36,209 bases of DNA. Origin: Pseudomonas syringae (GTDB taxonomy: Bacteria; Pseudomonadota; Gammaproteobacteria; Pseudomonadales; Pseudomonadaceae). The notes under the pieces are model-generated. The model had not been told where the DNA came from, ran no database searches, and was given only the letters and a program-made list of their open reading frames with translations. Made by a program: the position numbers and the translations under genes. Shown here in pieces: positions 23,398 to 31,927 of the stretch. The DNA lies in assembly GCF_021606685.1 (NCBI RefSeq), contig NZ_WKCB01000058.1:1-36209 (forward strand), written 5' to 3'. Position 1 is the first letter of the stretch. The number at the start of each line of letters is the position of its first letter.

Positions 23398-24090
23398 TCA
23401 GGCGGCCACGGCCAGGTTGATCGGCGTGCCGCGCAAGGTGCGGTGCAGGCGCACTTGCAGTTCGTTGCCCAAGGCGTAGTAGCGGGTGAGCAAGGTCTGG
23501 CCGCGTGCGGCGAAACGGTTGTAGGCAATCACCGCCGGGATCGCCGCAAACAGGCCGATGGCCGTGGCGATCAACGCTTCGGCGATGCCCGGTGCCACCG
23601 TCGACAGCGTCGCCTGCTGAACCTGGGACAAGCCGATAAAGGAATTCATGATGCCCCACACGGTGCCGAACAGGCCGATGTAGGGACTCACCGAACCCAC
23701 GGTCGCAAGGAATTGCAGGCCTTTTTCCAGCTCGATTTCCTGCTCGGTGATCGCCACCTGCAACGCGCGCTCCACGCCTTCCAGCACGGCCGGATCATGG
23801 CTGTGCAGGTGCTGGTATTCCTGCACGCCGGCGATGAAGATCGGCGCAATGCCGCCCTCGCCTGCCTGCAGAGTGTCGCGGTACAGCGCCTGCAAGTCCG
23901 GCGCGGCGCGAAAACGCAGCACAAAACCGTTCAACTGGCGCTCCAGGCGCCGCAGCACACTGCCGCGCTGGATGATCAGGTACCAGCTGAGCAGTGACGC
24001 CAGCAGCAAGGTGACCATCACCGCCTTGACCAACAGGCTGGCGTCGCTGATCAAACCCCAAATCGTCATATGTTCCATCGTCGCGTGCAT
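23398..24090 (-). CDS. exbB: ExbB/TolQ-family proton channel protein
   Basis: A 230-residue inner-membrane protein of the MotA/TolQ/ExbB family. There are three hydrophobic segments: LLVKAVMVTLLLASLLSWYL near the N-terminus, LATVGSVSPYIGLFGTVWGI in the middle, and IAEALIATAIGLFAAIPAVI toward the C-terminus. The family signature is GLFGTVWGIMNSF. The ATG at 24088-24090 has an AGGAG ribosome site; the upstream frame lacks one. A PHO-box-like sequence lies at 24119-24136 between this gene and the phytase stop. It pairs with ExbD and TonB downstream. Confidence 0.93.
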   Translation of the reverse strand: MHATMEHMTIWGLISDASLLVKAVMVTLLLASLLSWYLIIQRGSVLRRLERQLNGFVLRFRAAPDLQALYRDTLQAGEGGIAPIFIAGVQEYQHLHSHDPAVLEGVERALQVAITEQEIELEKGLQFLATVGSVSPYIGLFGTVWGIMNSFIGLSQVQQATLSTVAPGIAEALIATAIGLFAAIPAVIAYNRFAARGQTLLTRYYALGNELQVRLHRTLRGTPINLAVAA

Positions 24091-24118
24091 GGTGGATCTC
24101 CTATTCGAATTAAAACGT

Positions 24119-24136
24119 GTGACCGGGTGATGACGG
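24119..24136 (-). promoter_or_regulatory. Second PHO-box-like site before exbB
   Basis: On the minus strand this reads CCGTCAT-CACC-CGGTCAC, two 7-base half-sites with the 4-base spacing of PhoB boxes (consensus CTGTCAT-N4-CTGTCAT; 6/7 and 5/7). A possible -10 TCGAAT follows 10 bases later, and exbB starts 28 bases after the box. It lies directly after the phytase stop codon. This is weaker than the site before the receptor gene and could be chance. Confidence 0.38.
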
Positions 24137-24137
24137 C

Positions 24138-26003
24138 TCAGGGCAATTTCAGTGCGCGGGTCACATCGGCCCACGGCACAAATTTGAAGTTCTGGGTTTG
24201 CTCGGGCATCCGCTTGCGCCCGTCCTGCACCACCAGCATGCCTTGGCTCCAGGGTCCGCCGAGGTTGATGGCGGTCACCTCCAGGCCGTCGGTTTCCGAG
24301 GCGCCATCAATGCCGGCGGCGGCGTTCAGGCCGACGCGGAAGGCCCCGTGGCTGGCGAACGGCGGCTCGGCATCCACCACCAGGTAACTGTCATTGCCTT
24401 GGCTGGAGATCACCAGGTAATCGCGCTTGTCACTCTGGTACAGCGCCAGCCCCTCGACATCCGCGTGCAGTTGCGCGCCGACCTTGATCACGCTGGTCAG
24501 AGTGGCCGGCTGGTCGGCGCGGGCATCCACCGCCCACACGCCCACGTCTTCTTCGCCGATAAACAGGCGCTGGCGCTGGTCGTCGGCCACGCAGCCTTCG
24601 GGCTGGCTGTCGACCTTGAACTGGCGCACCAACTCGCCCTGCACCCGGCCTTGCGGCGCGCTCAGGCGGTACTGCAGGAAAGTGCCGTCCTTGCCGTTGG
24701 CGATTGCGTAAATCTCGCCGCTGGCCGGCTGGAACAGGCAAATGCCGTAGATGTCCTTGAGCGGCGTGGGCACCTCACCGGCTTCACGCAGTTCACCGCT
24801 CTGGCGGTCGATGCTGAACAGGCTGAGGCTGTTGCGATCGCGATTGCTCGCCACCGCCAGATCGACCGTTTGCTGGCCGAGCTTGAAGTTGGGGCGTACA
24901 TCCACGTTGTTCAGGCGACCGACTGCCAGCTCTTGCAACAACTTGCCGTCGAGGTCGTAGGCCAGCAGGCCCTGCTTTTTATTGGTGCCGAGCACACGGC
25001 TCTTGGCCGGGGTTTCAGGGTGAACCCAGATCGCCGGGTCATCCGCCGCATCGCCCTGGCGGCCCACCGGGTCGGTTTGACGCACGGCGGCCACCTCCGC
25101 CAGCACCGGTTCGGCGGCGACCGGTTTGGCCTGCCAGTCGAGTCTGGCCTGGTACAGCGTGCCGCTGTCATCGTCACGCACCAGCACGTGGCGACCATTG
25201 ACTGCCAGTTGTTCGGGCTCTTTCAGGCCAGGCAAGCTCAGGCTCGATTGCTCGACCCAACGTTCGCCGGTTTGCTGGAACAGGTGCAACTGCGCGGTCT
25301 TGGGGTCCAGCGCAACCACCCCACCCGGCACCAGTGCCATGGCCCCGGCTTCGCGCTTGGGGGTGTCGAACAGCGCCACCGGCGTGCGTTTTACCTCGGC
25401 TTCCGGGTGCGCCGGGTAGGCCCACCAGCCGACGTTTTCTTCATTCACCAGCACCTGCTGCGTGGCGTCATCCACTTGGCAGAACTGTGCTGACGGCGGC
25501 AGCGGCAGGCCGCGTACGCGCTGGGGTTGACTCAATAATGTGGCGCCATTGCCCACCAGCCATTGCTCGCCCTTGCCCTCTTCGCCCACCAGGAACACAA
25601 ACAGGTTGGCCGCCGCGTCTCGGTACAGGCACAGGCCATTCACCGGGTAGTCGCGGGTTGGCAGGTACAGCGGTTTGCCAAAGGTCTTGTTGGACGCATC
25701 GAGGCTGATCAGCAAGGCCTGCTGACGGTCGTTATCGAGGCTGGCGACCAGCACCTGGGCACCGGCGGCGCGGGTGTCGAGACTGCTGAAGTTGCCGTTG
25801 AAACGCGCCAGTTCGGCCCCCTTGTTGTCGAGCAACTGCAGCCCGTTGCGGGTGCCTGCGGCCAGGCGTTCGCTGCCGTTGGGCAGGAAGGCCACGGCGT
25901 CGGCGCTCAGGCCTGGGGCCCAAGGGGTCAGGGCGAGGTCGGCGGCCATTACCGGTGAGCAAGCGGCCAACGCTATCAGCAGGTACAGCTTGGAAATTCT
26001 CAT
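24138..26003 (-). CDS. Beta-propeller phytase with two tandem domains
   Basis: A 621-residue secreted phytase-like protein, about twice the length of single-domain Bacillus phytases. The signal peptide MRISKLYLLIALAACSPVMA is cut after A20. The C-terminal domain (about 305-621) has the beta-propeller phytase signatures DDPAIWVHPE (321-330), NNVDVR (365-370), QPEGCVADD and GEEDVGVWAV, where the Ca-binding and phosphate-binding acidic residues sit. The N-terminal domain (about 22-295) shows the same repeat order in degraded form, for example NEENVGWWAYPA (187-198). The enzyme removes phosphate from inositol hexakisphosphate in the periplasm or outside. It lies between the TonB-dependent receptor and exbB. 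The start at 26001-26003 gives the signal peptide. Confidence 0.9.
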   Translation of the reverse strand: MRISKLYLLIALAACSPVMAADLALTPWAPGLSADAVAFLPNGSERLAAGTRNGLQLLDNKGAELARFNGNFSSLDTRAAGAQVLVASLDNDRQQALLISLDASNKTFGKPLYLPTRDYPVNGLCLYRDAAANLFVFLVGEEGKGEQWLVGNGATLLSQPQRVRGLPLPPSAQFCQVDDATQQVLVNEENVGWWAYPAHPEAEVKRTPVALFDTPKREAGAMALVPGGVVALDPKTAQLHLFQQTGERWVEQSSLSLPGLKEPEQLAVNGRHVLVRDDDSGTLYQARLDWQAKPVAAEPVLAEVAAVRQTDPVGRQGDAADDPAIWVHPETPAKSRVLGTNKKQGLLAYDLDGKLLQELAVGRLNNVDVRPNFKLGQQTVDLAVASNRDRNSLSLFSIDRQSGELREAGEVPTPLKDIYGICLFQPASGEIYAIANGKDGTFLQYRLSAPQGRVQGELVRQFKVDSQPEGCVADDQRQRLFIGEEDVGVWAVDARADQPATLTSVIKVGAQLHADVEGLALYQSDKRDYLVISSQGNDSYLVVDAEPPFASHGAFRVGLNAAAGIDGASETDGLEVTAINLGGPWSQGMLVVQDGRKRMPEQTQNFKFVPWADVTRALKLP

Positions 26004-26036
26004 GAACAGGCAAATCCTTCGAATACGATGAAGATC

Positions 26037-26132
26037 CAATGTGGGAGGGGGCTTGCTCCCGATGGCGGTGTATCAGCCAATAAATGTGTACCTGACCCAT
26101 CGCCATCGGGGGCAAGCCCCCTCCCACATTGG
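26037..26132. repeat. REPIN within the receptor-phytase operon
   Basis: CCAATGTGGGAGGGGGCTTG inverted as CAAGCCCCCTCCCACATTGG, with a variable centre. It fills most of the gap between the receptor stop (26147, minus) and the phytase start (26003). In mRNA it would form a strong hairpin that may lower expression of phytase and TonB genes relative to the receptor. Confidence 0.9.
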
Positions 26133-26146
26133 AATCGAGGTGTGGG

Positions 26147-28660
26147 TTAGAAATGGGTAAAGGTCAGGCCTACTTTGTAGGTAGGGCCGTACTCCTCGTA
26201 CTGGCCGTTGTAGCTGCGGTGGCCGGTGTAGACGAAGTACGACTCATCGGTGAGGTTCTGGGCCTCGAAGCTGACTTGCAGGTTCTTGGTCAGCGAGTAG
26301 CGCGCGCTGAAATCGACGAAGGTTTGTGCATCCACATGCAGGTCGTGGGCCTTGTCGTTGATCGAGGCCAGCTCGTACAAGTAGGCCGATTTGTAGTTGG
26401 CCGAGAGGCGCAGGCTGAGCGTGTCGTTTTCCCAACCGAGCATCAGGTTGCCGACGGTGTCGGACTGGTTGGGCAGGCTGATGTTGCGTTTGCGGTTCGT
26501 GCCACTGGCGGCGTCGAAGCCTTCGATATCCGCGCTGGAGCGGCTGAAGGTGCTGTTGGCGCCGACCAGCAGGCCGTTCCACGGCGCGGGCAGCCAGTCG
26601 AATTTCTGCGAATACGCCAGCTCCAGCCCGTAGAGCTTGGCGCTGTCGCCGTTGGCGTAGGTATGGGCCTCGGCGAAGTTGGCCCAGGCGCCGGTGCCGG
26701 CGAGGTCAGTGTTGTAGACGAAGTTCTTGATGTCCTTGTAGAACACGAACGCCGAGACGGTGCCGGCGCGGCCCATGAAGTGCTCGATGCCCAGGTCCAG
26801 GTTGCTCGACTCCAGCGGCTTGAGGTCCGGGTTGCCGAAGGTGGCTTCGTCATCGTCGATCACGAAGCCTGGCGCCAGTTGGCCAAAGGTCGGGCGCACC
26901 ACGGATTTGGTCCAGGCCGCGCGCACCTGGGTGTTCTTGTCGATGCTGTAGCGCGCATGCAGGCCCGGCAGCCAGTGGTGGTAACGACGCTTGGTTTCGG
27001 TGGGGGTGAACACCCCGTCGGTGGCGCCGGTGCCCTTGGCTTCGAACTCGGTGCCCTCGTAGCGCAGGCCAGCGATAAAGCGCCAGTCGTCGATGTCGAG
27101 CGTGTTCATCAGGTAGCCGGCGTTGATGTCTTCGCGGATCGTGAAGTCGTTGACCCGTGACTCGGTTTCGTCATAGAAGTCCGCCGCGTTCAGGCCGCCA
27201 ATCAGCTCCTTGAGGCGGCTGGCACTGATACCGGGGCCGTACTTGCCGAGGCGGTAGTCAACGCTGCCCTTCTGGAACTGGGTGAGGTTGAGTTGCTCGG
27301 CGGTTAACCCGAGGGTGTCGAAGTCTTCATAGACCCAGGCTTCCAGGTCGTTGTCCTTGTTGCGGCGGCTGACCTTGCCACCGAATTTGACCTGGGAGGC
27401 GTAACCGCTCAGGTCGTAGTCGCGGGCCAGGTCCAGGCGCAGGTTCTTCTCGGTGTCCTTGGTGTTCTGTTTTTCCCAGTCGACCTTGTCGAGGGTGAAA
27501 TTGCTGGCGTCGTAGAAGCCGGCGCCGATGATCGGGCGGGGCTTGTCCTTGTCGTAGAAACCGCTGTTGGCAAAGTCGCCGCCGTCAAAGGTGGCCCCGG
27601 CAATGTGCCCCGGGCTGTCTTCGCTGGACTGGCTGTAGCCGGCCTGGCCGCTCACGGTCCAGAGGCCGAGCATGCGTTCGCCGCCAAAGACGTAGGACTG
27701 GATTTCTTGGGTTTCTTCGCGGTTTTTCAGCTTGCGCTTGGCTTCGGCGTCGCCCAGCTCACCGGCGGCTTGCGGGTCGGCAAACTCGATGCTCGTGGAG
27801 TTGCGGGTTTCGGTGTCGGTGTAACGGCTGTACAGGGTGCGCAGGTAGTAGCTGCTGAGGTCATCGGGCTTGTAGTCGAAGTTCAGGCCGCCACCGGCGC
27901 GTTCGCGGCTGATGTCGTAGTCGCGCTGTTCAAACTCGTTGAGCCTGGCACCGTCGCTGAAGTCCCAGGCACCGCCGGTTTCAACGTTGTCCGAGCCAAA
28001 GTCGCGCTTCTGCCAGCTGAGGGCGGCGGCCACGCCAAAGTTGTCGATGCCGTCACCGAGGCTGAAACGGTTGCTGGCGGCACCGGAGAATTTGGGGCTG
28101 GTCTGGCTCGTGTTCTTGTCGTAGCTGGCTTCGGTGCTGCCGGTGTAGAACAGGCCCTTGTGGTCGAAGGCTGAGAGGCTTTGCACGTCGACGGTACCGC
28201 CGAGGGAGTTGGCGTCCATGTCCGGGGTGAGGGTCTTGATCACTGACAAAGACTGCACCAGCTCGGAGGGCAGCACATCGAGGGCCACGGCGCGGCGTGC
28301 GCTTTCCGGGGCGGGCACCAGGGTGCCGTTGATGGTCACGCTGTTGAGGTCAGGGCCCAGGCCGCGCACGCTGACAAAGCGCCCTTCGCCCTGGTCGCGC
28401 TCGACGCTGACACCGGGCAGGCGCTGCACCGCTTCGGCGACGTTTTCGTCAGGCAACTGGGCCACGCCGTCAGCATGCACCACGCTTTTGATGCTGTCGG
28501 CGCTGCGCTGTTCTTTGAGCGCCTGGTCGATGGCGGCGGCCTGGCCGACCACTTCGACATGCTCGGTATTGGCCGCCTCAGCCGCCTGGAGCCGCTCGCT
28601 GGCCATCGCCAGGGCCAAGGCAGTAAGCGTGAAGCGGACGAGCCCGGTGCGCTTGTACAT
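26147..28660 (-). CDS. TonB-dependent outer-membrane receptor, probably for phytate or another phosphorylated substrate
   Basis: An 837-residue outer-membrane receptor. It has a signal peptide (KRTGLVRFTLTALALAMASE, cut near A26), a TonB-box-like EHVEVVG at residues 33-39, a plug domain (about 45-170: GVAQLPDENVAEAVQRLPGV, VSVRGLGPDLNSVTINGTLV, SLGGTVDVQSLSAFDHKGLF) and a 22-strand-type barrel ending in KVGLTFTHF with terminal Phe. The plug resembles receptors of polymer and nutrient uptake systems (Caulobacter/Xanthomonas type) rather than siderophore receptors. The start is the ATG at 28658-28660, with a GGGAGG ribosome site. The phytase downstream and the PHO box upstream suggest that it imports phytate or inositol phosphates. 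That substrate is an inference. Confidence 0.87.
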   Translation of the reverse strand: MYKRTGLVRFTLTALALAMASERLQAAEAANTEHVEVVGQAAAIDQALKEQRSADSIKSVVHADGVAQLPDENVAEAVQRLPGVSVERDQGEGRFVSVRGLGPDLNSVTINGTLVPAPESARRAVALDVLPSELVQSLSVIKTLTPDMDANSLGGTVDVQSLSAFDHKGLFYTGSTEASYDKNTSQTSPKFSGAASNRFSLGDGIDNFGVAAALSWQKRDFGSDNVETGGAWDFSDGARLNEFEQRDYDISRERAGGGLNFDYKPDDLSSYYLRTLYSRYTDTETRNSTSIEFADPQAAGELGDAEAKRKLKNREETQEIQSYVFGGERMLGLWTVSGQAGYSQSSEDSPGHIAGATFDGGDFANSGFYDKDKPRPIIGAGFYDASNFTLDKVDWEKQNTKDTEKNLRLDLARDYDLSGYASQVKFGGKVSRRNKDNDLEAWVYEDFDTLGLTAEQLNLTQFQKGSVDYRLGKYGPGISASRLKELIGGLNAADFYDETESRVNDFTIREDINAGYLMNTLDIDDWRFIAGLRYEGTEFEAKGTGATDGVFTPTETKRRYHHWLPGLHARYSIDKNTQVRAAWTKSVVRPTFGQLAPGFVIDDDEATFGNPDLKPLESSNLDLGIEHFMGRAGTVSAFVFYKDIKNFVYNTDLAGTGAWANFAEAHTYANGDSAKLYGLELAYSQKFDWLPAPWNGLLVGANSTFSRSSADIEGFDAASGTNRKRNISLPNQSDTVGNLMLGWENDTLSLRLSANYKSAYLYELASINDKAHDLHVDAQTFVDFSARYSLTKNLQVSFEAQNLTDESYFVYTGHRSYNGQYEEYGPTYKVGLTFTHF

Positions 28661-28734
28661 GCAATCCTCCCCAAAGAATCCGTTGGCGCCAGGCAAGAGG
28701 CCCGGCAATTGGGAGGGCAAGCTAGGGGTAGGGG

Positions 28735-28752
28735 ATGACGGTTCTGTGACAG
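28735..28752 (-). promoter_or_regulatory. PHO box for the receptor-phytase-TonB operon
   Basis: The minus strand reads CTGTCAC-AGAA-CCGTCAT. Both 7-base halves match the PhoB consensus CTGTCAT at 6 of 7, with the right 4-base spacer. A weak -10 candidate TAGCTT follows after 10 bases, as PhoB promoters require. The box ends about 75 bases before the receptor ATG. Phosphate-starvation induction is the expected control. Confidence 0.62.
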
Positions 28753-28834
28753 GGGTTGGCGTAGAGGCCCGTAAACCGGGGGTTTCACTGGGTTGTGAAC
28801 CTGGAATGAGCTGAAATGACCTGTGGAGATCAAC

Positions 28835-28924
28835 TGTGGGAGGGGGCTTGCTCCCGATAGCGGTAGGTCAGCTGGCCTGTCTGCTGGCTGATACACCGCT
28901 ATCGGGGGCAAGCCCCCTCCCACA
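28835..28924. repeat. REPIN between divergent receptor and GGDEF genes
   Basis: TGTGGGAGGGGGCTTGCTCC is inverted as GGGGCAAGCCCCCTCCCACA around a variable centre. It fills the middle of the 382-base gap 28661-29042. The rest of the gap holds the PHO box near its left end and presumed promoter sequence for the GGDEF gene at its right end. No gene was seen in the gap. Confidence 0.9.
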
Positions 28925-29042
28925 TTTTTGAGTTTTGTTGTCAGTGAGCTGAGCTGATTCGACCCTCCCCCGCCGTAACGCAACCGTCACATCCATCTGC
29001 TGTGCTGGCGCCCATCGCTTAGTTGCCCAAGGACTCGCGGCC

Positions 29043-29957
29043 ATGTTTTCCGTGCTCAAACCCCACCGTTGCAAACTTGCCCTGTTGCTCATCGCCGCCA
29101 ACGCCGGGCTGATCCTGCACCTGGCCTGTGGCGATCTCAAAAGTGTCAGCGAATGGGTGTGGCTGGACATCCTCGGCGAAGGCGGCTCCGCCCTGCTCGC
29201 CCTGGTCTGGCTGGGCCTGGTCCTGAAAAGCCGTCCCGCCGGACGCGTCACCAACTACCTGGCACTCGGCCTGTCGTGCATCTTTTTTTCCTGGTGGATC
29301 GACAGCCTCGACGAGTTCATCCGCCTGCCCGACAGCATCACCTGGGACCATTGGCTGGAGTCCGGGCCGATGCCGGTGGGCATGATCCTGCTGACCATCG
29401 GCATCTACCACTGGCACCGCGAACAGCTGGCGATCAGCGCACAGATGGAAAAGCGCGAACGGCTGTTCCGTGAGCATCGGCTGTTCGACAAGCTCACGCC
29501 GCTGGCTGGCGCCGACTACCTCAAACAGCAATTGGCCAACAGCCTGGAGGACAGCCGCGAACACCAACAGCCGTTGTCACTGCTGGTGTTGGATCTGGAC
29601 AACTTCGCTGCCATCAACCAGGCCTACGGGCATGCCGAGGGCGATGCGGTACTGCAGGCCCTCAGCCATTTGCTGTTGCTCAACCTGCGGCGCCAGGACT
29701 TGCTGTGCCGCCTGGCCGGCGACCGCTTTGTGGTGCTGCTGCCCAATACCGGCGAGCGCCAGGCCCTGGGGCTCGCACTGGAACTGCAACAGGCGGTACG
29801 CGGCCTGGCCCACAAAACCCGGCTGCACGGCGAGCGCCTGCAACTGGCCGCAACCACCGCCGTGGTGATGGCCCTGGACGAGCCCCCGCAGGCGTTGCTC
29901 AAACGCCTGAACCTGGCGCTGGCCAGGGCCAAGCAACCGCTTGCGAAAAGCGCCTGA
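29043..29957 (+). CDS. Membrane GGDEF-domain protein with degenerate AGDRF motif and intact I-site
   Basis: A 304-residue protein with three or four N-terminal membrane segments (about 10-28, 43-62, 68-86, 108-122) and a C-terminal GGDEF domain (about 145-300). The active-site motif is AGDRF at residues 225-229 instead of GG(D/E)EF, so the metal-binding acidic residue is replaced by R228 and diguanylate cyclase activity is unlikely. The inhibitory c-di-GMP site RxxD is present as RRQD at 216-219, five residues before the motif, as in active cyclases. LDLDNFAAINQAYGHAEGD matches the nucleotide-binding part. It may be a c-di-GMP sensor rather than a synthase. The AraC gene begins one base after the stop, so the two form an operon. 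Confidence 0.83.
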   Translation: MFSVLKPHRCKLALLLIAANAGLILHLACGDLKSVSEWVWLDILGEGGSALLALVWLGLVLKSRPAGRVTNYLALGLSCIFFSWWIDSLDEFIRLPDSITWDHWLESGPMPVGMILLTIGIYHWHREQLAISAQMEKRERLFREHRLFDKLTPLAGADYLKQQLANSLEDSREHQQPLSLLVLDLDNFAAINQAYGHAEGDAVLQALSHLLLLNLRRQDLLCRLAGDRFVVLLPNTGERQALGLALELQQAVRGLAHKTRLHGERLQLAATTAVVMALDEPPQALLKRLNLALARAKQPLAKSA

Positions 29958-29958
29958 G

Positions 29959-30996
29959 ATGGCCGTTAAAACCAGCTGGTATGAAGCCGACAGCCGCTTC
30001 ATCCCGGGGCACTACCAACCCGCTACATTGATCGACCTGGCCCTGTCGCGCGACATCGACAGCCATCGCCTGCTACGCGGCACCGGGCTGTTCCACGAGG
30101 ACATCCTGGCCGGCAACGCACGGTTGAGCCCACAGCAATTCCTGGCACTGATCGGCAACAGCCGCAAGTTACTCGACGCCGACGACAGCAGCTTTCTGTT
30201 CGGCCAGCGCCTGCTGCCCGGCTATTACGGCGCGGCCAGCCATGCCCTGGGGCATGCGCAGAACCTGCACCAGGCGCTCGACATCCTGATCCAGCAACAG
30301 GTGCTGCTCAGCCCGTTGGTCACGCTGCAACTGGAGCTGGATGAGCACCACGCCTACCTGTATTGGCTGGACAGTTGCGGGGCCGGCGAGCACTGGCGTT
30401 TTTTGCTCGAAGCCAGCATGACCTCGCTGATTGCCATGAGCCAATGGCTCAGCGGCGAGCGCCTGCCGTGGGCGTGCAGTTTCAGCCATGCCGAGCCGCG
30501 GTATGTGGAGCAGTACTGGGTGCACTTGGGTGAAGGCACACGGTTCGAGCGACCGCTGGACATGTTGAGTATCCCGCGTGAATACCTCACCCGCGCCTGG
30601 CCCGGCGCCTCGGCCACTGCCGGCCAGGTCGCGCGCCAGCAAGCCCGCGAGCAGATCGACCAGTTGGGGTTTACCGGCAGCTTTCTCGACAGCCTCTACG
30701 ACTACCTGCGCGATCACGTCCGCCAGCCGCCCAGCCTGGAGCAGGCGGCCCAGGCCTTCGCCATGAGCCCGGCAACCCTCAAACGCAAGTTGCACAAGCA
30801 CGACACCGGTTTTCAGCAGCAGGTGGACCGGGTGCGCAAACAAGTGGCGTTGCACCTGTACCAGGTCAAGGGCTACAGCAACGAGGCCGTGGCGGCGTAC
30901 CTGAACTTCAACGATGCCGCGAATTTCCGGCGCGCCTTCAAGCGCTGGACCGGCAGCACGCCAAACCTGATCCGCCAGCTGTTCAACAGCCGCTAG
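29959..30996 (+). CDS. AraC-family regulator with arabinose-binding-like N-terminal domain (OruR type)
   Basis: A 345-residue regulator. Residues about 20-205 form the PF12625-like ligand-binding domain seen in OruR/ArgR-type Pseudomonas regulators (DLALSRDIDSHRLLRGTGLF, FLFGQRLLPGYYGAASHALG). The AraC double helix-turn-helix occupies about 255-340 (LEQAAQAFAMSPATLKRKLH, then NEAVAAYLNFNDAANFRRAF and KRWTGSTPNLIRQ). The ATG at 29959 follows the GGDEF stop by one base; an upstream TTG start would overlap it. Coupling suggests that the membrane GGDEF-like protein and the regulator act in one pathway. The 3' end overlaps the convergent LysR gene by 14 bases. Signal and targets unknown. Confidence 0.86.
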   Translation: MAVKTSWYEADSRFIPGHYQPATLIDLALSRDIDSHRLLRGTGLFHEDILAGNARLSPQQFLALIGNSRKLLDADDSSFLFGQRLLPGYYGAASHALGHAQNLHQALDILIQQQVLLSPLVTLQLELDEHHAYLYWLDSCGAGEHWRFLLEASMTSLIAMSQWLSGERLPWACSFSHAEPRYVEQYWVHLGEGTRFERPLDMLSIPREYLTRAWPGASATAGQVARQQAREQIDQLGFTGSFLDSLYDYLRDHVRQPPSLEQAAQAFAMSPATLKRKLHKHDTGFQQQVDRVRKQVALHLYQVKGYSNEAVAAYLNFNDAANFRRAFKRWTGSTPNLIRQLFNSR

Positions 30997-31864
30997 CCAG
31001 GCGCTCGCGCAAGAAGTCCACCAGCGCCTGCACCGGCCGTGAGCTTTGCCGGTGTTGGGGATACACCGCCGACAGGGTCAGGGCTTCGGGGGCGAACTCG
31101 TCCAGAAGCGTAACCAGGCGGCCGTCCTTCAAGGCGTCGCCGACGATAAACGTCGGTAAATAGGTAACGCCGAGCCCGGCAATAGCCGTATCGCGCAGCA
31201 AGTCGCCGTTGTTCACGCGCATGCGCCCACACACGTTCAGCGCCTGCAGCTTGCCCTTGAAGCGCCATTGCACCTGGCGGCCATGGCCATAAGGCAGGCA
31301 GTCGTGTTCGGCGAGGTCATCGGGTTTCTGCGGGGTGCCGCGCAGGGCCAGGTAGTCGGGGCTCGCGCAGTACACACGGGGGATGCTGGCGATGCGTCGA
31401 GCAATCAGGGTGGAGTCTTCAAGGGTGCCGATGCGCAGCACCAGGTCATAGCCTTCGCCGATCAGGTCGACCGGGCGGTCGCTGAGGTCGACCTCTACCG
31501 CGACCTGCGGATTGCGCTGCAGAAACAATGGCAACAGGCAGCCCAGGTGAGCCATGGCAAATGACAACGGCGCGCTGAGCCGAATGGTGCCGCGCGGCTC
31601 GCTGTTCTGGCCGGCGATCCCCTGCTCCACTTGCTCGACTTCACTGAGCAGGCGCAAGGCGGATTCGTAGTAACTCTGGCCGAGTGGCGTGACATCCAGC
31701 CGGCGCGTGGAACGGTTGAGCAGGCGCACGCCCAGGCGGTCTTCCAGTTGGATCAGGCGGCGGCTGACGAATTGCTTGGACAGGCCCAGCTGTTCGGCGG
31801 CGGCCGTGAAGCTGCCGGACTCCATGACCTGGCAGAACAGGCGCATGTCTTCGAAGGGGTTCAT
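30983..31864 (-). CDS. LysR-family regulator
   Basis: A 293-residue LysR protein. It has a winged helix at residues 1-60 (MNPFEDMRLFCQVMESGSFT, then AAEQLGLSKQFVSRRLIQLE, RLLNRSTRRLDVTPLGQSYY) and a substrate-binding domain from about 90 (TIRLSAPLSFAMAHLGCLLP) to 290. The LLNRSTRRLDVT subclass (CrgA-like/PA0477-like) often regulates a nearby oxidoreductase or hydrolase. Here it is the last of a run of minus-strand genes (ABM protein, amidohydrolase, YcaC-like hydrolase) but is separated from them by a REPIN, so it may be their regulator without sharing their transcript. Targets unproven. Confidence 0.88.
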   Translation of the reverse strand: MNPFEDMRLFCQVMESGSFTAAAEQLGLSKQFVSRRLIQLEDRLGVRLLNRSTRRLDVTPLGQSYYESALRLLSEVEQVEQGIAGQNSEPRGTIRLSAPLSFAMAHLGCLLPLFLQRNPQVAVEVDLSDRPVDLIGEGYDLVLRIGTLEDSTLIARRIASIPRVYCASPDYLALRGTPQKPDDLAEHDCLPYGHGRQVQWRFKGKLQALNVCGRMRVNNGDLLRDTAIAGLGVTYLPTFIVGDALKDGRLVTLLDEFAPEALTLSAVYPQHRQSSRPVQALVDFLRERLASGC

Positions 31865-31927
31865 TGTCGCTTCTCGGTGGACATTTTGATGGTTTATAAC
31901 CGCATGGTCGCAGCACTACAAATCAAA

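Noticed and set aside
23384..23659. Upstream extension of exbD
   Set aside because: It overlaps exbB, and the extra translation has no similarity to the family; the ATG at 23383 gives the standard ExbD start.
26129..27160. Long plus-strand frame opposite the receptor gene
   Set aside because: Val/Gly/Ala-rich shadow translation without motifs; the receptor barrel on the minus strand is convincing.
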